Positions 1 through 7,375 of a stretch of 19,008 bases of DNA are shown one piece after another. The position numbers were made by a program, and so were the translations under genes. The stretch is from Methanobacteriota archaeon (GTDB taxonomy: Archaea > Thermoplasmatota > Poseidoniia > Poseidoniales > Thalassarchaeaceae). Within the stretch, counting starts at the first letter, position 1. Every line of letters starts with the position of its first letter. The stretch covers positions 1 through 19,008 of the forward strand of contig PCAI01000009.1 of NCBI GenBank assembly GCA_002731195.1, written 5' to 3'. The notes under the pieces are model-generated. The model ran no database searches, was not told where the DNA came from, and was given only the letters and a program-made list of their open reading frames with translations.

Positions 1-81
1 GGGCGTATACTAGAAGTTACTCCTGTCAATAGAGCATTGCTTCCATATAAAATACACAAGTTAGTTAAAGAAATGTATTGA
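1..81 (+). CDS. 3' end of an unidentified gene (partial)
   Basis: An open frame enters from the left edge and stops at TGA 79-81, giving the last 26 residues of a protein whose start lies outside the window. The tail is basic and hydrophobic, ending KIHKLVKEMY. Twenty-five bases separate it from the next start on the same strand, which fits co-transcription. The fragment is too short to assign a family. Confidence 0.5.
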   Translation, partial: GRILEVTPVNRALLPYKIHKLVKEMY

Positions 82-106
82 TTAGATACATCCCCCACAG
101 AAACAT

Positions 107-463
107 ATGGATTCGCCCGCGGGGAGACTTGAAAGACTCCTGATAGGTTTTATTCTACCTTTGGTATTTTTGATTACTATTGTTTATATCGATAATGAAT
201 TAACTATTAAAGAGTGTTCATATGGAACTTGCAATAATTATCTAATATTATTATTTTTGATTGTATTAGTCAGTATTTTTGTCATTATTTTGTGTATAAT
301 TAAATTTACAAATGTCTTTGATAAATGGTTTAGTAAAGAAACCGACGAGGATATGCGTGCACGTTTGGAAGAAGAGTATCGTGAAGCAGATATATCAAAT
401 CTAAATTCTCAATGGGCAAAAATGGAAATGGAACATCTAGAGAACAAACATGGAGAAGAATAG
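107..463 (+). CDS. small two-helix membrane protein, unknown function
   Basis: A 118-residue protein I do not recognise. Two hydrophobic stretches, about residues 11-27 and 44-64, should cross the membrane. They flank a short loop carrying two cysteines (ECSYGTC). The last 50 residues are strongly charged and acidic, probably a cytosolic helical tail. The short charged N-terminus (MDSPAGRLER) fits an ATG start at 107. It sits between the end of an unknown gene and gcvH, all on the plus strand, so it may be part of that transcript. No catalytic motif is visible and its role cannot be inferred. AT-rich codon use matches its neighbours, which supports a real gene. Confidence 0.6.
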   Translation: MDSPAGRLERLLIGFILPLVFLITIVYIDNELTIKECSYGTCNNYLILLFLIVLVSIFVIILCIIKFTNVFDKWFSKETDEDMRARLEEEYREADISNLNSQWAKMEMEHLENKHGEE

Positions 464-518
464 CATAAGCGAAAACTTGACCCTCTGTATCCCCACCCCG
501 TGATGAGAGGTGGATGCG

Positions 519-902
519 ATGAGTGACGTCCCGAGTGAATTGAAATATACAGCAGAACATGAATGGATAAAAATTGATGGAGAAGAAATAATAGTAGGGA
601 TAACTGATTTCGCACAAAATGCATTAACAGATGTAGTATGGGTTGAATTACCTGAAGTTGGATCTAAAGTTTCCATTATGGAATCCTATGCAAGCGTAGA
701 GTCTGTAAAATCTGTTAGTGAAATATATGCTCCAGTTACAGGTACAGTAATTCAAGTAAATGAATTACTAGAAGATGCGCCTGAGACCATAAATACTGAT
801 CCTTATGGAGATGGTTGGATTTGTAAAATGACTATTGATGATGCATCTCAAATAGAAGAGCTTCTAAATTCTGATGCGTATCAAGAATTATTGGAAGAAT
901 AA
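519..902 (+). CDS. gcvH: glycine cleavage system H protein (lipoyl carrier)
   Basis: GcvH carries the aminomethyl group on a lipoyl-lysine arm between the P, T and L proteins of the glycine cleavage system in the cytosol. The sequence has the family hallmarks: an opening YTAEHEWIK, VGITDFAQNALTDVV, and the lipoylation site ESVKSVSE, with the modified lysine at residue 64 from the chosen start. Then come APVTGTVIQVN and the DPYGDGWICKM segment near the C-terminus. Its 127 residues are normal for the family. I chose ATG 519 because GAGGTGG (507-513) lies just upstream as a ribosome binding site; an in-frame GTG at 510 would put that site inside the gene. No gcvT or gcvP lies nearby. Two bases separate it from the RNase H gene, so the two are probably co-transcribed. 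Confidence 0.95.
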   Translation: MSDVPSELKYTAEHEWIKIDGEEIIVGITDFAQNALTDVVWVELPEVGSKVSIMESYASVESVKSVSEIYAPVTGTVIQVNELLEDAPETINTDPYGDGWICKMTIDDASQIEELLNSDAYQELLEE

Positions 903-904
903 CT

Positions 905-1441
905 ATGGCCCTAGACACCATTTATATCTATGTAGATGGGTCTTGTGAAGAGAATAGGAATGTAACATCTGAAACTCCTGCTGGTTGGGGCTTTTGTGTA
1001 ATAAATGGAGATAATGGATTGGGAAGAGGTCATGGTGATCTAATTTATGAAGAGAGTGGTAAAGTTATTACTAATGGGGAAGTTGAATTTTTCCTAGGTG
1101 CCGAAGTAGGATCAAATAATACTGCTGAATTGAGTGCAATAGCACATGCTCTTCGCTGGTTATTACAACAAAATAGCGACAGCGGTGTAATAATAAAAGG
1201 AGATTCGCAGTATGCAATGAATATTACTACAGGAAAATGGAAAGCAAAAGCAAATCGAAATATGGCCTTTCGGGTTCAAGAATTATGGAAAGAAGTTCGG
1301 TGTACTATGGAAATACATTGTGAACATATCAAAGCGCACAGAGGCCATAGGTGGAATGAACGAGCTGATCATTTAGCGTTCAGAGCAATGAAAGGAGATA
1401 GTGCATTACCATTGCAATTTTGGAAACCTGGAAAAAGATAG
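905..1441 (+). CDS. rnhA: ribonuclease HI
   Basis: RNase HI cuts the RNA strand of RNA-DNA hybrids such as primers and R-loops, using two metal ions. All four carboxylates of the family are visible: D11 (YVDGS), E75 (NNTAELSA), D100 (KGDSQYAM) and D155 (NERADHLA). H145 in the KAHRGHRWNERAD segment matches the catalytic-loop histidine of the E. coli enzyme. At 178 residues it is about 20 longer than E. coli RNase HI. The extra length lies mainly in a polar stretch around residues 36-66, between strands 2 and 3. The start is two bases after the gcvH stop, so translation is probably coupled. Type 1 RNase H is less universal in archaea than RNase HII, so acquisition is possible, though codon use does not stand out. 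Confidence 0.93.
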   Translation: MALDTIYIYVDGSCEENRNVTSETPAGWGFCVINGDNGLGRGHGDLIYEESGKVITNGEVEFFLGAEVGSNNTAELSAIAHALRWLLQQNSDSGVIIKGDSQYAMNITTGKWKAKANRNMAFRVQELWKEVRCTMEIHCEHIKAHRGHRWNERADHLAFRAMKGDSALPLQFWKPGKR

Positions 1442-1443
1442 GT

Positions 1444-1881
1444 TTAATCATCCTTTAGTGGGCCAATACTAAGTAAAATGTAAGTAGAGTGGAGGATTAG
1501 TAAAGCGCCAATAAGGGCCAATATTAATCCAGTTGGATCAGGAAAGTTATTTTGCATAATATTTCCTATAAACCACGCTGCGAAAATAAATAGTAAACCT
1601 ATTGATAACTCTATTTTTGATGATTTTGAAGGATTTTTAAAATTATCCATCCATGGTATTAACCCCTTTCTATTGAATGTAAAACGATACCAAGAAATGT
1701 AAATAAAAGATAATCCAACCAAACCCAAAACTCCTATTGTAAAAGATTTTGAATCCCATGGTCCAGGAAATGAAAATTTAGGATAAAACGTATTTAATAC
1801 CAAAATAAATCCTAGGATGCCAAAAGATTTCCATTCTGGAGTTTTGGGTTCTTTCATGGCCATAGCAACATCAACATCCAT
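1444..1881 (-). CDS. four-helix membrane protein, unknown function
   Basis: A 145-residue protein I do not recognise. About four hydrophobic stretches are visible: residues 18-34, 46-64, 91-110 and 116-138. A basic loop lies between helices 2 and 3 (YRFTFNRKGLIP) and the last helix ends in a short acidic tail. Starts at residues 1, 7 or 9 are all possible in MDVDVAMAMK; I keep the first. It converges on the RNase HI gene with a 2-base gap and diverges from the acetyltransferase with only 53 bases between starts, so both must use that short interval for promoters. No enzyme motif is visible. Confidence 0.65.
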   Translation of the reverse strand: MDVDVAMAMKEPKTPEWKSFGILGFILVLNTFYPKFSFPGPWDSKSFTIGVLGLVGLSFIYISWYRFTFNRKGLIPWMDNFKNPSKSSKIELSIGLLFIFAAWFIGNIMQNNFPDPTGLILALIGALLILHSTYILLSIGPLKDD

Positions 1882-1934
1882 TTTAAAGCGCCGACAGAAG
1901 ATGTATTAATTGTATAGTTAGGTTTCGGCAGTAC

Positions 1935-2372
1935 ATGGGACATGTATTAAAGTGGTCAAAGAAAATTGATTTGGATCATCTAGAATTACGATTTAAGGTT
2001 CTGAGGATTGGGATGCCAAAAGGTAGTGAGCATTATCCCGGTGTTGATGATGATGAAAATACTAGATTTTTATGTGCTTATATTGATAAAAAAATAGTTG
2101 GTTGTGCAACCTTGCAATTAGATCCTAGAGAGGGATGTAAATATAGAATAAGAGGCATGGCGGTTGATTCAGAATTTAGAAATAGAGGAATAGGTTCTGA
2201 CATTGTAGAAAATTTACAAAATGAAGTAAAAAAAGAAAATACAGGTATTTGGTGTAATGCTAGAATTAAAGCAGTTCCAATGTATACAAGATGTGGTTTT
2301 AAGATTGTATCTGAGATTTTTGAGATTGAAGGCATTGGCCCTCATCACGATATGGAATGGAGGTTGGAATGA
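1935..2372 (+). CDS. GNAT family N-acetyltransferase, ElaA-like
   Basis: Transfers an acetyl group from acetyl-CoA to an unidentified amine. The acetyl-CoA pyrophosphate-binding loop is clear at residues 82-87 (RNRGIG, the R-x-x-G-x-G/A motif), preceded by the beta4 strand IRGMAVDSEF. The C-terminal YTRCGFK and the closing segment GIGPHHDMEW resemble the ElaA-type subgroup, whose members end in a similar GIPH-M block. The 145-residue length is that of a single GNAT domain. The first 20 residues (VLKWSKKIDLDHLELRF) look like the usual opening strand and helix. The stop codon directly abuts the CCA end of tRNA-Cys on the opposite strand. The substrate cannot be told from sequence. Confidence 0.85.
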   Translation: MGHVLKWSKKIDLDHLELRFKVLRIGMPKGSEHYPGVDDDENTRFLCAYIDKKIVGCATLQLDPREGCKYRIRGMAVDSEFRNRGIGSDIVENLQNEVKKENTGIWCNARIKAVPMYTRCGFKIVSEIFEIEGIGPHHDMEWRLE

Positions 2373-2446
2373 TGGAGCACGGACCGGGATTTGCACCCGG
2401 GTCCAGGGATCTGCAATCCCTTGCATAGCTGCTCTGCCATCCGTGC
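2373..2446 (-). tRNA. tRNA-Cys (GCA), CCA encoded
   Basis: Read on the minus strand from 2446, a full cloverleaf forms. The acceptor stem GCACGGA pairs with TCCGTGC, and the anticodon stem AGGGA/TCCCT closes the loop TTGCAGA with anticodon GCA at 2414-2412. The T stem is CCGGG/CCCGG. Base 73 is U, a known cysteine identity element, and CCA is encoded at 2375-2373. The D stem is only GCA/TGC, with G13 and A22 facing each other. Two conserved positions deviate: the T loop reads TGCAAAT, so base 55 is G instead of U, and the D loop has A instead of G at position 18. G19 and C56 are kept. There is no intron. Confidence 0.95.
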
Positions 2447-2528
2447 GTAAAGTAACCGAAGAACCAACTCTCTTTGAATATTGTTCGTAGATTATTGTAT
2501 TAAAAAATAATTTTTCTTCCATACTATC

Positions 2529-3689
2529 ATGAACGTTCGACACACGGGAGAGGATATGCCACAAGTATCGGGACGATATGAAGGACTTGGAGTTGGCTTT
2601 GCTCCTTATCTCCAACCACCTGGAGAAGGAGTCATGAGATGGACAGTTGGAGAGCCTGGATTTGATACTCCTAATGAAGTAATAGAAACGGCAATTCAAG
2701 GTTTAAAAGATGGTAAAACAAAATATACTCGTGGTGCAGGATCATTGGAATTATGCAATGCAGTTTCTGACTATATCAAAGAAAAACACAAAATAAATTG
2801 TCCAGCAGAAGATATAGTGATTACCCCTGGTGCTAAACAGGGCCTACTTTATTCATTTTTAATTACAACTATGCCTGGAGACGAGGTTATTTTACTTGCT
2901 CCTTCTTGGGCATCATATGAACCAATGTTGAAATTTATTGGTGCCATACCTATACACGTTCCCGTTAACAAAGATACTTTTCACCCTGATTTAGATGCAA
3001 TAAGAAATTCAATAAATGAAAAAACAAAAATGATTTTGATAAACTCACCATGCAATCCCACAGGTGCAGTATTCACTCCTTCGGAAATACAAGAAATAGT
3101 AGATATTGCAAAAGAATACGATTTGTGGATTGTTTCTGATGAAATTTATGCACGACTTGTATGGGTAGATTATCCTCATGTTTCTCCTGCTAGTTTACCT
3201 GGAGGAGCAGAGAGAACTATTGTTGTAAATGGTTGGTCTAAATCTTGGGCAATGACTGGGATGAGGTTAGGATTCTTGGCTGGCCCTACAAATGCAATGA
3301 AAGCTGCGGCTAAAAGTCAAGCCAATTCTGCATCACATGTCCCCACCTTTCTAATGGATGCGGCAAAAGTTGCACTTAAATGTGACAATGAAGTTCAAAA
3401 ATTTAACAATGAATACCTAAAAAGAAAAGATATTATGGTAAAAGGGCTTTCTAAAATTCCTGGTTTGAGGATTGTCGAGCCGGAAGGTGCATTCTACCTA
3501 TTCATTGATGTTACAGGAACTGGAATGACGGATGTAGAGTTTGCAAATGGGGCTCTTGATGCAGGTGTACAATTAATTCCTGCATCACTTATTACAGGCG
3601 GATCTGGTTTTATCAGAGTCTCATATGCATGTAGTGAAGAAGTGATAATAGAAGGTTTAGAAAGGTTAAAAAAATGGCTTCTTGAATGA
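2529..3689 (+). CDS. PLP-dependent aminotransferase, class I/II (aspartate aminotransferase-like)
   Basis: A fold-type I aminotransferase using pyridoxal phosphate; the likely substrate is an amino acid such as aspartate, but specificity is not decided by sequence. Key residues are present: N176 in the SPCNPTGA motif, D204 and Y207 in SDEIYARL, the Schiff-base lysine K238 in NGWSKSWAMTG, R246 (MRLGFLAG) for the phosphate, and R363 (GFIRVSYA) for the substrate carboxylate. The 386-residue length is typical. Two starts are plausible. ATG 2529 lies about 25 bases after an A/T-rich TATA-like block (2496-2508), which would give a leaderless message. ATG 2556 has GGAGAGG just before it, which looks like a ribosome binding site. 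Its divergent neighbour is tRNA-Cys. Confidence 0.92.
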   Translation: MNVRHTGEDMPQVSGRYEGLGVGFAPYLQPPGEGVMRWTVGEPGFDTPNEVIETAIQGLKDGKTKYTRGAGSLELCNAVSDYIKEKHKINCPAEDIVITPGAKQGLLYSFLITTMPGDEVILLAPSWASYEPMLKFIGAIPIHVPVNKDTFHPDLDAIRNSINEKTKMILINSPCNPTGAVFTPSEIQEIVDIAKEYDLWIVSDEIYARLVWVDYPHVSPASLPGGAERTIVVNGWSKSWAMTGMRLGFLAGPTNAMKAAAKSQANSASHVPTFLMDAAKVALKCDNEVQKFNNEYLKRKDIMVKGLSKIPGLRIVEPEGAFYLFIDVTGTGMTDVEFANGALDAGVQLIPASLITGGSGFIRVSYACSEEVIIEGLERLKKWLLE

Positions 3690-3723
3690 ATATAAATTGA
3701 ATATACTTCACAAATATCTAAAA

Positions 3724-3733
3724 TTATATTTAT
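3724..3733 (+). promoter_or_regulatory. TATA-like box for the speD-DHS operon
   Basis: TTATATTTAT is centred about 28 bases before the speD ATG at 3756 in an otherwise gene-free 66-base gap. This spacing would make the speD message nearly leaderless, as is common in archaea. The whole gap is AT-rich, so the call rests on spacing. Confidence 0.4.
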
Positions 3734-3755
3734 GATTAAATACTGCAATTAAGAA

Positions 3756-4136
3756 ATGAACGGGGATGTTGGTAGGGGACTACATTTTTTTCTGGATTAT
3801 TCAAATTATACCTCACCAGTTAAAAATGATGGAGAGTGGATGTTAAATAAACTTCGTGATAGTGTAAAAAACGCAGGGATTAGAGAAGTTCATTCACATG
3901 TAGAAAGGTTTGACGGAACAAAAAGCCCCCCTGGATATGCAGCTGTTGTTTTAATAGATGAGAGTCATGTAACTGCACATTGCTATTCAGAAATTGGTTT
4001 ATTGGCTATTGATGTGTTTACATGTGGAGATAATGATCCTCAGATAATAGTTGATGATTTGAAAAATTTTATCTCGAAATCGATTAATGGAATTAAGTTA
4101 GTTAGAGAAGAAAAAATTAATAGGTTTGTAAAATAG
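3756..4136 (+). CDS. speD: S-adenosylmethionine decarboxylase proenzyme, archaeal/bacterial short type
   Basis: Makes decarboxylated S-adenosylmethionine, the aminopropyl donor for spermidine synthesis. The protein is made as a proenzyme that cleaves itself between E69 and S70 in the DESHVTAHC segment; S70 becomes the pyruvoyl cofactor. H75 and C90 (AIDVFTCGD) match the processing and catalytic residues of the family. Its 126 residues fit the short homodimeric class. In some archaea a relative of this family decarboxylates arginine instead, and sequence alone does not exclude that. The gene lies 9 bases before a deoxyhypusine synthase-family gene. This links aminopropyl supply to an enzyme family that uses spermidine as donor of a butylamine group. 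No spermidine synthase is in the window. Confidence 0.93.
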   Translation: MNGDVGRGLHFFLDYSNYTSPVKNDGEWMLNKLRDSVKNAGIREVHSHVERFDGTKSPPGYAAVVLIDESHVTAHCYSEIGLLAIDVFTCGDNDPQIIVDDLKNFISKSINGIKLVREEKINRFVK

Positions 4137-4145
4137 AGTGATTAG

Positions 4146-5090
4146 ATGTCTGTGAGAGAATTTATTAAAGAACATTATAAGCACTTTAATGCAGGAATTT
4201 TATCTGAATGTTCTGAGTCCCTTAGAAAATTCCTAGATAATAAAGGCCGCTTGATTATAACTTTGGCTGGTGCAATGTCTACAGCTGAAATAGGACGTAC
4301 ATTGGCTCCAGCAATCAAATCTCAGAAAATACATGCAATATGTTGTACGGGTGCTAATCTTGAAGAAGATTTATTCAAACTAATTGCTTATTCCAGTTAT
4401 GAGAAAATTACGAATTGGAGAGAAATGCATGCAACAGATGATGCTGATCTTAGAGATAGAGGGATGAATCGTGTAACTGATGTAGCAATCCCTGAGGAAG
4501 TAATAAGGAAAGTGGAAAAAGTGTTGATTCCTTTATGGGAAAATGCAGAGGCTGCAGGAGACAGAAGGTTTCCTCATGAATATTTGTATGATATCTTACT
4601 ACATGGCAATTTAGAATTTGAAGGGGAAATTCAAAATTCGTGGCTAATGGCTGCAGCTGATGCAAATATACCAATATTTGTACCAGGTTGGGAGGATTCT
4701 ACACTTGGAAATATACTTACTGCCAGAGTTATCGATTGTACTTTCAAAAGTCCGGATATAATAAAAGGAGGTTTGTATGCAATGCAAGCACTAGCAGATT
4801 GGTATAGAGAAGATGATTCGCCCACTGGAATTCTACAAATTGGAGGAGGTATATCAGGTGATTTTGCCATATGTGTAGTACCAATGTTAGAACAAGATGT
4901 AGGGATTAAAATCAATCGATGGAAATGGTTTGCACAAATTAGCGAATCTAAATCATCATATGGAGGTTATTCAGGTGCACCACCAAATGAAAAAATAAGT
5001 TGGGGAAAATTAGATGTTGATACTCCACGTTTTATGATTGAATCGGATGCAACAATAGTATTGCCCCTACTGCTTAATTCTTTAGAATAG
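4146..5090 (+). CDS. deoxyhypusine synthase family protein
   Basis: True deoxyhypusine synthase uses NAD and spermidine to place a butylamine group on a lysine of translation factor aIF5A. The catalytic lysine is present (K288, in the NEKISWGKLD segment). Also visible are the NAD-fold motif TLAGAMSTAEIG (39-50), CTGANLEEDL (67-76), VPGWEDSTLGN (179-189) and QIGGGISGDF (231-240). The overall wording, notably FPHEYLYDIL, NSWLMAAADANIPI and the CVVPMLEQD block, reads to me more like the bacterial DHS-like clade than the classic archaeal/eukaryotic enzyme. Some of those homologues make homospermidine or related polyamines. So the product could be deoxyhypusine or a free polyamine. It follows speD by 9 bases, and its stop overlaps the enolase gene on the other strand by 9 bases. 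Confidence 0.88.
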   Translation: MSVREFIKEHYKHFNAGILSECSESLRKFLDNKGRLIITLAGAMSTAEIGRTLAPAIKSQKIHAICCTGANLEEDLFKLIAYSSYEKITNWREMHATDDADLRDRGMNRVTDVAIPEEVIRKVEKVLIPLWENAEAAGDRRFPHEYLYDILLHGNLEFEGEIQNSWLMAAADANIPIFVPGWEDSTLGNILTARVIDCTFKSPDIIKGGLYAMQALADWYREDDSPTGILQIGGGISGDFAICVVPMLEQDVGIKINRWKWFAQISESKSSYGGYSGAPPNEKISWGKLDVDTPRFMIESDATIVLPLLLNSLE

Positions 5091-6329
5091 TTGAGAATAA
5101 TTTTCACATACTTCTGAAATTCTCAACAACTGATTGTATTTCGAAGTACGATCGCTTCTTGCTGGCGCACCAGTTTTTATTTGGCCAGCATTAGTACCTA
5201 CAGCTATATCAGAAATTATTTCATCGCTTGTTTCTCCTGAGCGGTGACTTATTATGGTAGCAAATCCTGCATCTTTGGCCATTTTTATTACATTCATTGT
5301 TTCTGTAAATGTTCCTATTTGGTTTAATTTTATTAAAATAGCATTTGAAGCAGATTTTTCTATGCCCCTAATAAGCCGTTCTGGGTTGGTAACATACAAA
5401 TCATCACCCACGATTTGAATGTTATTGCCCTCTTTTTTTGTAAATTCAATCCATGAATCCCAATCATCCTCACCAAATGGATCTTCTATTGAAACAATTG
5501 GGTATTTTTTAATCCAATTGGAGTAAATATTTGCCAACTCTATTCCTGAAATTAGTTTCCCATCAAAATGATATTTATCTCCCTCTAGAAATTCTTGTGC
5601 TGCTACATCTAAAGCAATTGAAACTTGCTTCCCTGGTTTATAGCCGGCTGATTCAATAGCCTGTACGACATAAATAAGGCCGTCTTCATTGCAGGGTAAA
5701 TTTGGAGCAAAACCTCCTTCATCGCCCACTCCAGTCAGAAGTTGATTTTCCTTTAGGACTGTTTTCAATGTATGATATATTTCAACACCCGCACGTAATG
5801 CATCTTTAAAATTAGTAAATCCATGTGGGACAATCATAAATTCTTGTACATCTACTTCGGAATTTGCATGTGCTCCACCATTTAGAATATTCATTAATGG
5901 CACAGGCAAAGAACATTCTTCTTCAGATGATATATGCGACCATAATGGATAACCAACACCTGCAGCTGCTCTTAAACAAGCCAATGAAACTCCAAGGATT
6001 GCGTTTGCTCCAAGATTTGATTTATTTGATGTGTTGTCTAACTCAATCATTATTTGATCGATGGTATTTTGTTCAGAAACATCAATTCCGATAAGGGCTT
6101 CTTTTATTTTTCCATTAATATTTTCAATTGCTAAATCAACACCTTTCCCAACCCAGTCTTTACCACCATCTCTTAATTCTACTGCTTCATAACTACCTGT
6201 TGATGCCCCAGAAGGAACTGTTGAGCGTGAAGGAATGTCTATACTTGCATAGCACTCAACTTCCACTGTAGGGTTACCTCGTGAATCTAGAATCATTCGA
6301 CCATGTAAGTCGCTTATTGGCGAACCCAT
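5082..6329 (-). CDS. eno: enolase (phosphopyruvate hydratase)
   Basis: Interconverts 2-phosphoglycerate and phosphoenolpyruvate in glycolysis and gluconeogenesis, with magnesium, in the cytosol. All catalytic and metal residues can be placed: H154 (GGAHANSE), E204 (GDEGGFAP), metal ligands D241, E282 (SIEDPF) and D309 (GDDLYVTN), K334 in the signature ILIKLNQIGTFTET, the SHRSGET loop (H362-R363-S364) and K385 (QIKTGAPAR). The 415-residue length is standard. The start MGSPISDLHGRMILDSRGNP aligns with the usual enolase N-terminus, so the first ATG is preferred over the internal one at residue 12. It overlaps the DHS-family gene tail-to-tail by 9 bases and lies downstream of a Cys/His-rich unknown gene on the same strand. 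Confidence 0.97.
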   Translation of the reverse strand: MGSPISDLHGRMILDSRGNPTVEVECYASIDIPSRSTVPSGASTGSYEAVELRDGGKDWVGKGVDLAIENINGKIKEALIGIDVSEQNTIDQIMIELDNTSNKSNLGANAILGVSLACLRAAAGVGYPLWSHISSEEECSLPVPLMNILNGGAHANSEVDVQEFMIVPHGFTNFKDALRAGVEIYHTLKTVLKENQLLTGVGDEGGFAPNLPCNEDGLIYVVQAIESAGYKPGKQVSIALDVAAQEFLEGDKYHFDGKLISGIELANIYSNWIKKYPIVSIEDPFGEDDWDSWIEFTKKEGNNIQIVGDDLYVTNPERLIRGIEKSASNAILIKLNQIGTFTETMNVIKMAKDAGFATIISHRSGETSDEIISDIAVGTNAGQIKTGAPARSDRTSKYNQLLRISEVCENYSQLF

Positions 6330-6380
6330 ATTAGATGGGAGGAATGTGTCTCTTCTGAAGATACCGGAGTAAAATTAAAA

Positions 6381-6812
6381 TTATTTGTTTAACCAACCTA
6401 TCCAATTGGAAACCTTAGACTGAAGGTTTGGTATATCTAATTCTGAATTACAGCATTTTTCCCAGCATAATTGTTCATCTTTAGGAGATATTGAAAATAG
6501 TTCTGCTCTGAATAATGTATCATCGGCATTTAATTGCCCTCTCTTGTCATCTACAAAACAATGTAGTAAATGTTTAGGATAATGATGTATTTTACCTGAT
6601 TTGGGGCAACAAAACATTACACTACGATCTAAAAAAATTAATGCTGAACCAGTAGTTTCATCTATTTCATGACCGAGAATATTTGTATTTGAAATAAGAG
6701 AAGCTACATCAACATTATACCATTGAGAATATGTGTATGATAAATTCAATTTTAAAATATCATCTAAGAATTCTTGAGTATGAAGATTTGTCTTCTCCTC
6801 GTCCGTCTGCAT
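6381..6812 (-). CDS. Cys/His-rich protein of unknown function
   Basis: A 143-residue protein I do not recognise. The frame stays open upstream to 7034, but that extension would run through the promoter and start of the divergent AsnC/Lrp gene. ATG 6812 is the only standard start in a sensible place. It has no membrane segment. A cluster of possible metal ligands stands out: C68-C69, H76-H77, H81 and H84-C85, then C116 and C120-C121. Together with the CCPKSGKIHHYPKH segment, this suggests zinc or another metal, though that is inference. The gene ends 51 bases before the enolase start on the same strand. It could instead be controlled with the divergent regulator next door. Confidence 0.6.
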   Translation of the reverse strand: MQTDEEKTNLHTQEFLDDILKLNLSYTYSQWYNVDVASLISNTNILGHEIDETTGSALIFLDRSVMFCCPKSGKIHHYPKHLLHCFVDDKRGQLNADDTLFRAELFSISPKDEQLCWEKCCNSELDIPNLQSKVSNWIGWLNK

Positions 6813-6891
6813 ATATGGGCTGTTGACGTCATCACCTTTTAACCAAACTTTTCCTAAAAAAAATATTAATTTACATAAAACGGAAATAAAG

Positions 6892-6900
6892 TTATAAATA
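6892..6900 (+). promoter_or_regulatory. TATA-like box for the AsnC/Lrp gene
   Basis: TTATAAATA stands 47-55 bases before the ATG at 6947. A transcription start about 25 bases downstream would leave a leader of roughly 25-30 bases. The 134-base interval 6813-6946 must also hold the promoter of the divergent Cys/His-rich gene. I see no clear palindromic operator in it. Confidence 0.45.
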
Positions 6901-6946
6901 ATGAGTATTAACGTTGTGAAAGTAGAAATAAGATACGGTTTTCGGA

Positions 6947-7375
6947 ATGAACATGTCAAATATTGATTCTTTAGATCGCGGCATTCTAGCGGTGCTCCGA
7001 GAAAATGGAAGAGCAGCATATGTAGAAATAGCAAAAAGTGTCGGAGTCACAGAAAGAACTGTTAGAACAAGAATGAAGAAATTAGAAGATGATGGTGTCA
7101 TAAGAGGATATACGGTGAGAGAAAGTGGCATAGGTTTGTCTGCCTTAATTCGTATGAAAGTTGGACCTGGAACAGAAATTGGAACTTTAGCGGGAGAGTT
7201 TTCTGGATGGGTTGGAGTCGAGTCCGTATACGAAATAAGTGGTGAAGCTGATCTTATTGCTATCGTTCATGTTGATGATACCGCTGGATTAAGAAATATG
7301 TTAGATAAAATGTGGTTAGCCGCTCCAGGAGATATAAGTTCAACTCAAACAGAACTTGTTTTGGAACAATATTGA
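6947..7375 (+). CDS. AsnC/Lrp family transcriptional regulator
   Basis: A feast/famine-type DNA-binding regulator that typically senses an amino acid. The N-terminal helix-turn-helix spans about residues 8-55, opening with the typical IDSLDRGILAVLRENGRAAY and continuing through the recognition helix VTERTVRTRMKKLEDDG. From about residue 65 to the end is a RAM (ligand-binding) domain of alternating strands and helices, with the EISGEADLIAIVHVDD core. Its length (142) is typical. The ATG at 6947 is followed by a second Met at codon 3, and either could serve. Genes of this family often control a divergent neighbour, here the Cys/His-rich protein. The stop codon directly abuts the stop of the methyltransferase gene on the other strand. 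Confidence 0.92.
   Translation: MNMSNIDSLDRGILAVLRENGRAAYVEIAKSVGVTERTVRTRMKKLEDDGVIRGYTVRESGIGLSALIRMKVGPGTEIGTLAGEFSGWVGVESVYEISGEADLIAIVHVDDTAGLRNMLDKMWLAAPGDISSTQTELVLEQY

Noticed and set aside
2257..2490. Open frame across the tRNA-Cys gene on the plus strand
   Set aside because: It overlaps the acetyltransferase in another frame and runs antisense through a clear tRNA gene.
6813..7034. 74-residue N-terminal extension of the Cys/His-rich protein
   Set aside because: It would read through the promoter and first codons of the divergent AsnC/Lrp gene, and its composition looks like antisense and AT-rich spacer; ATG 6812 is a sensible start.
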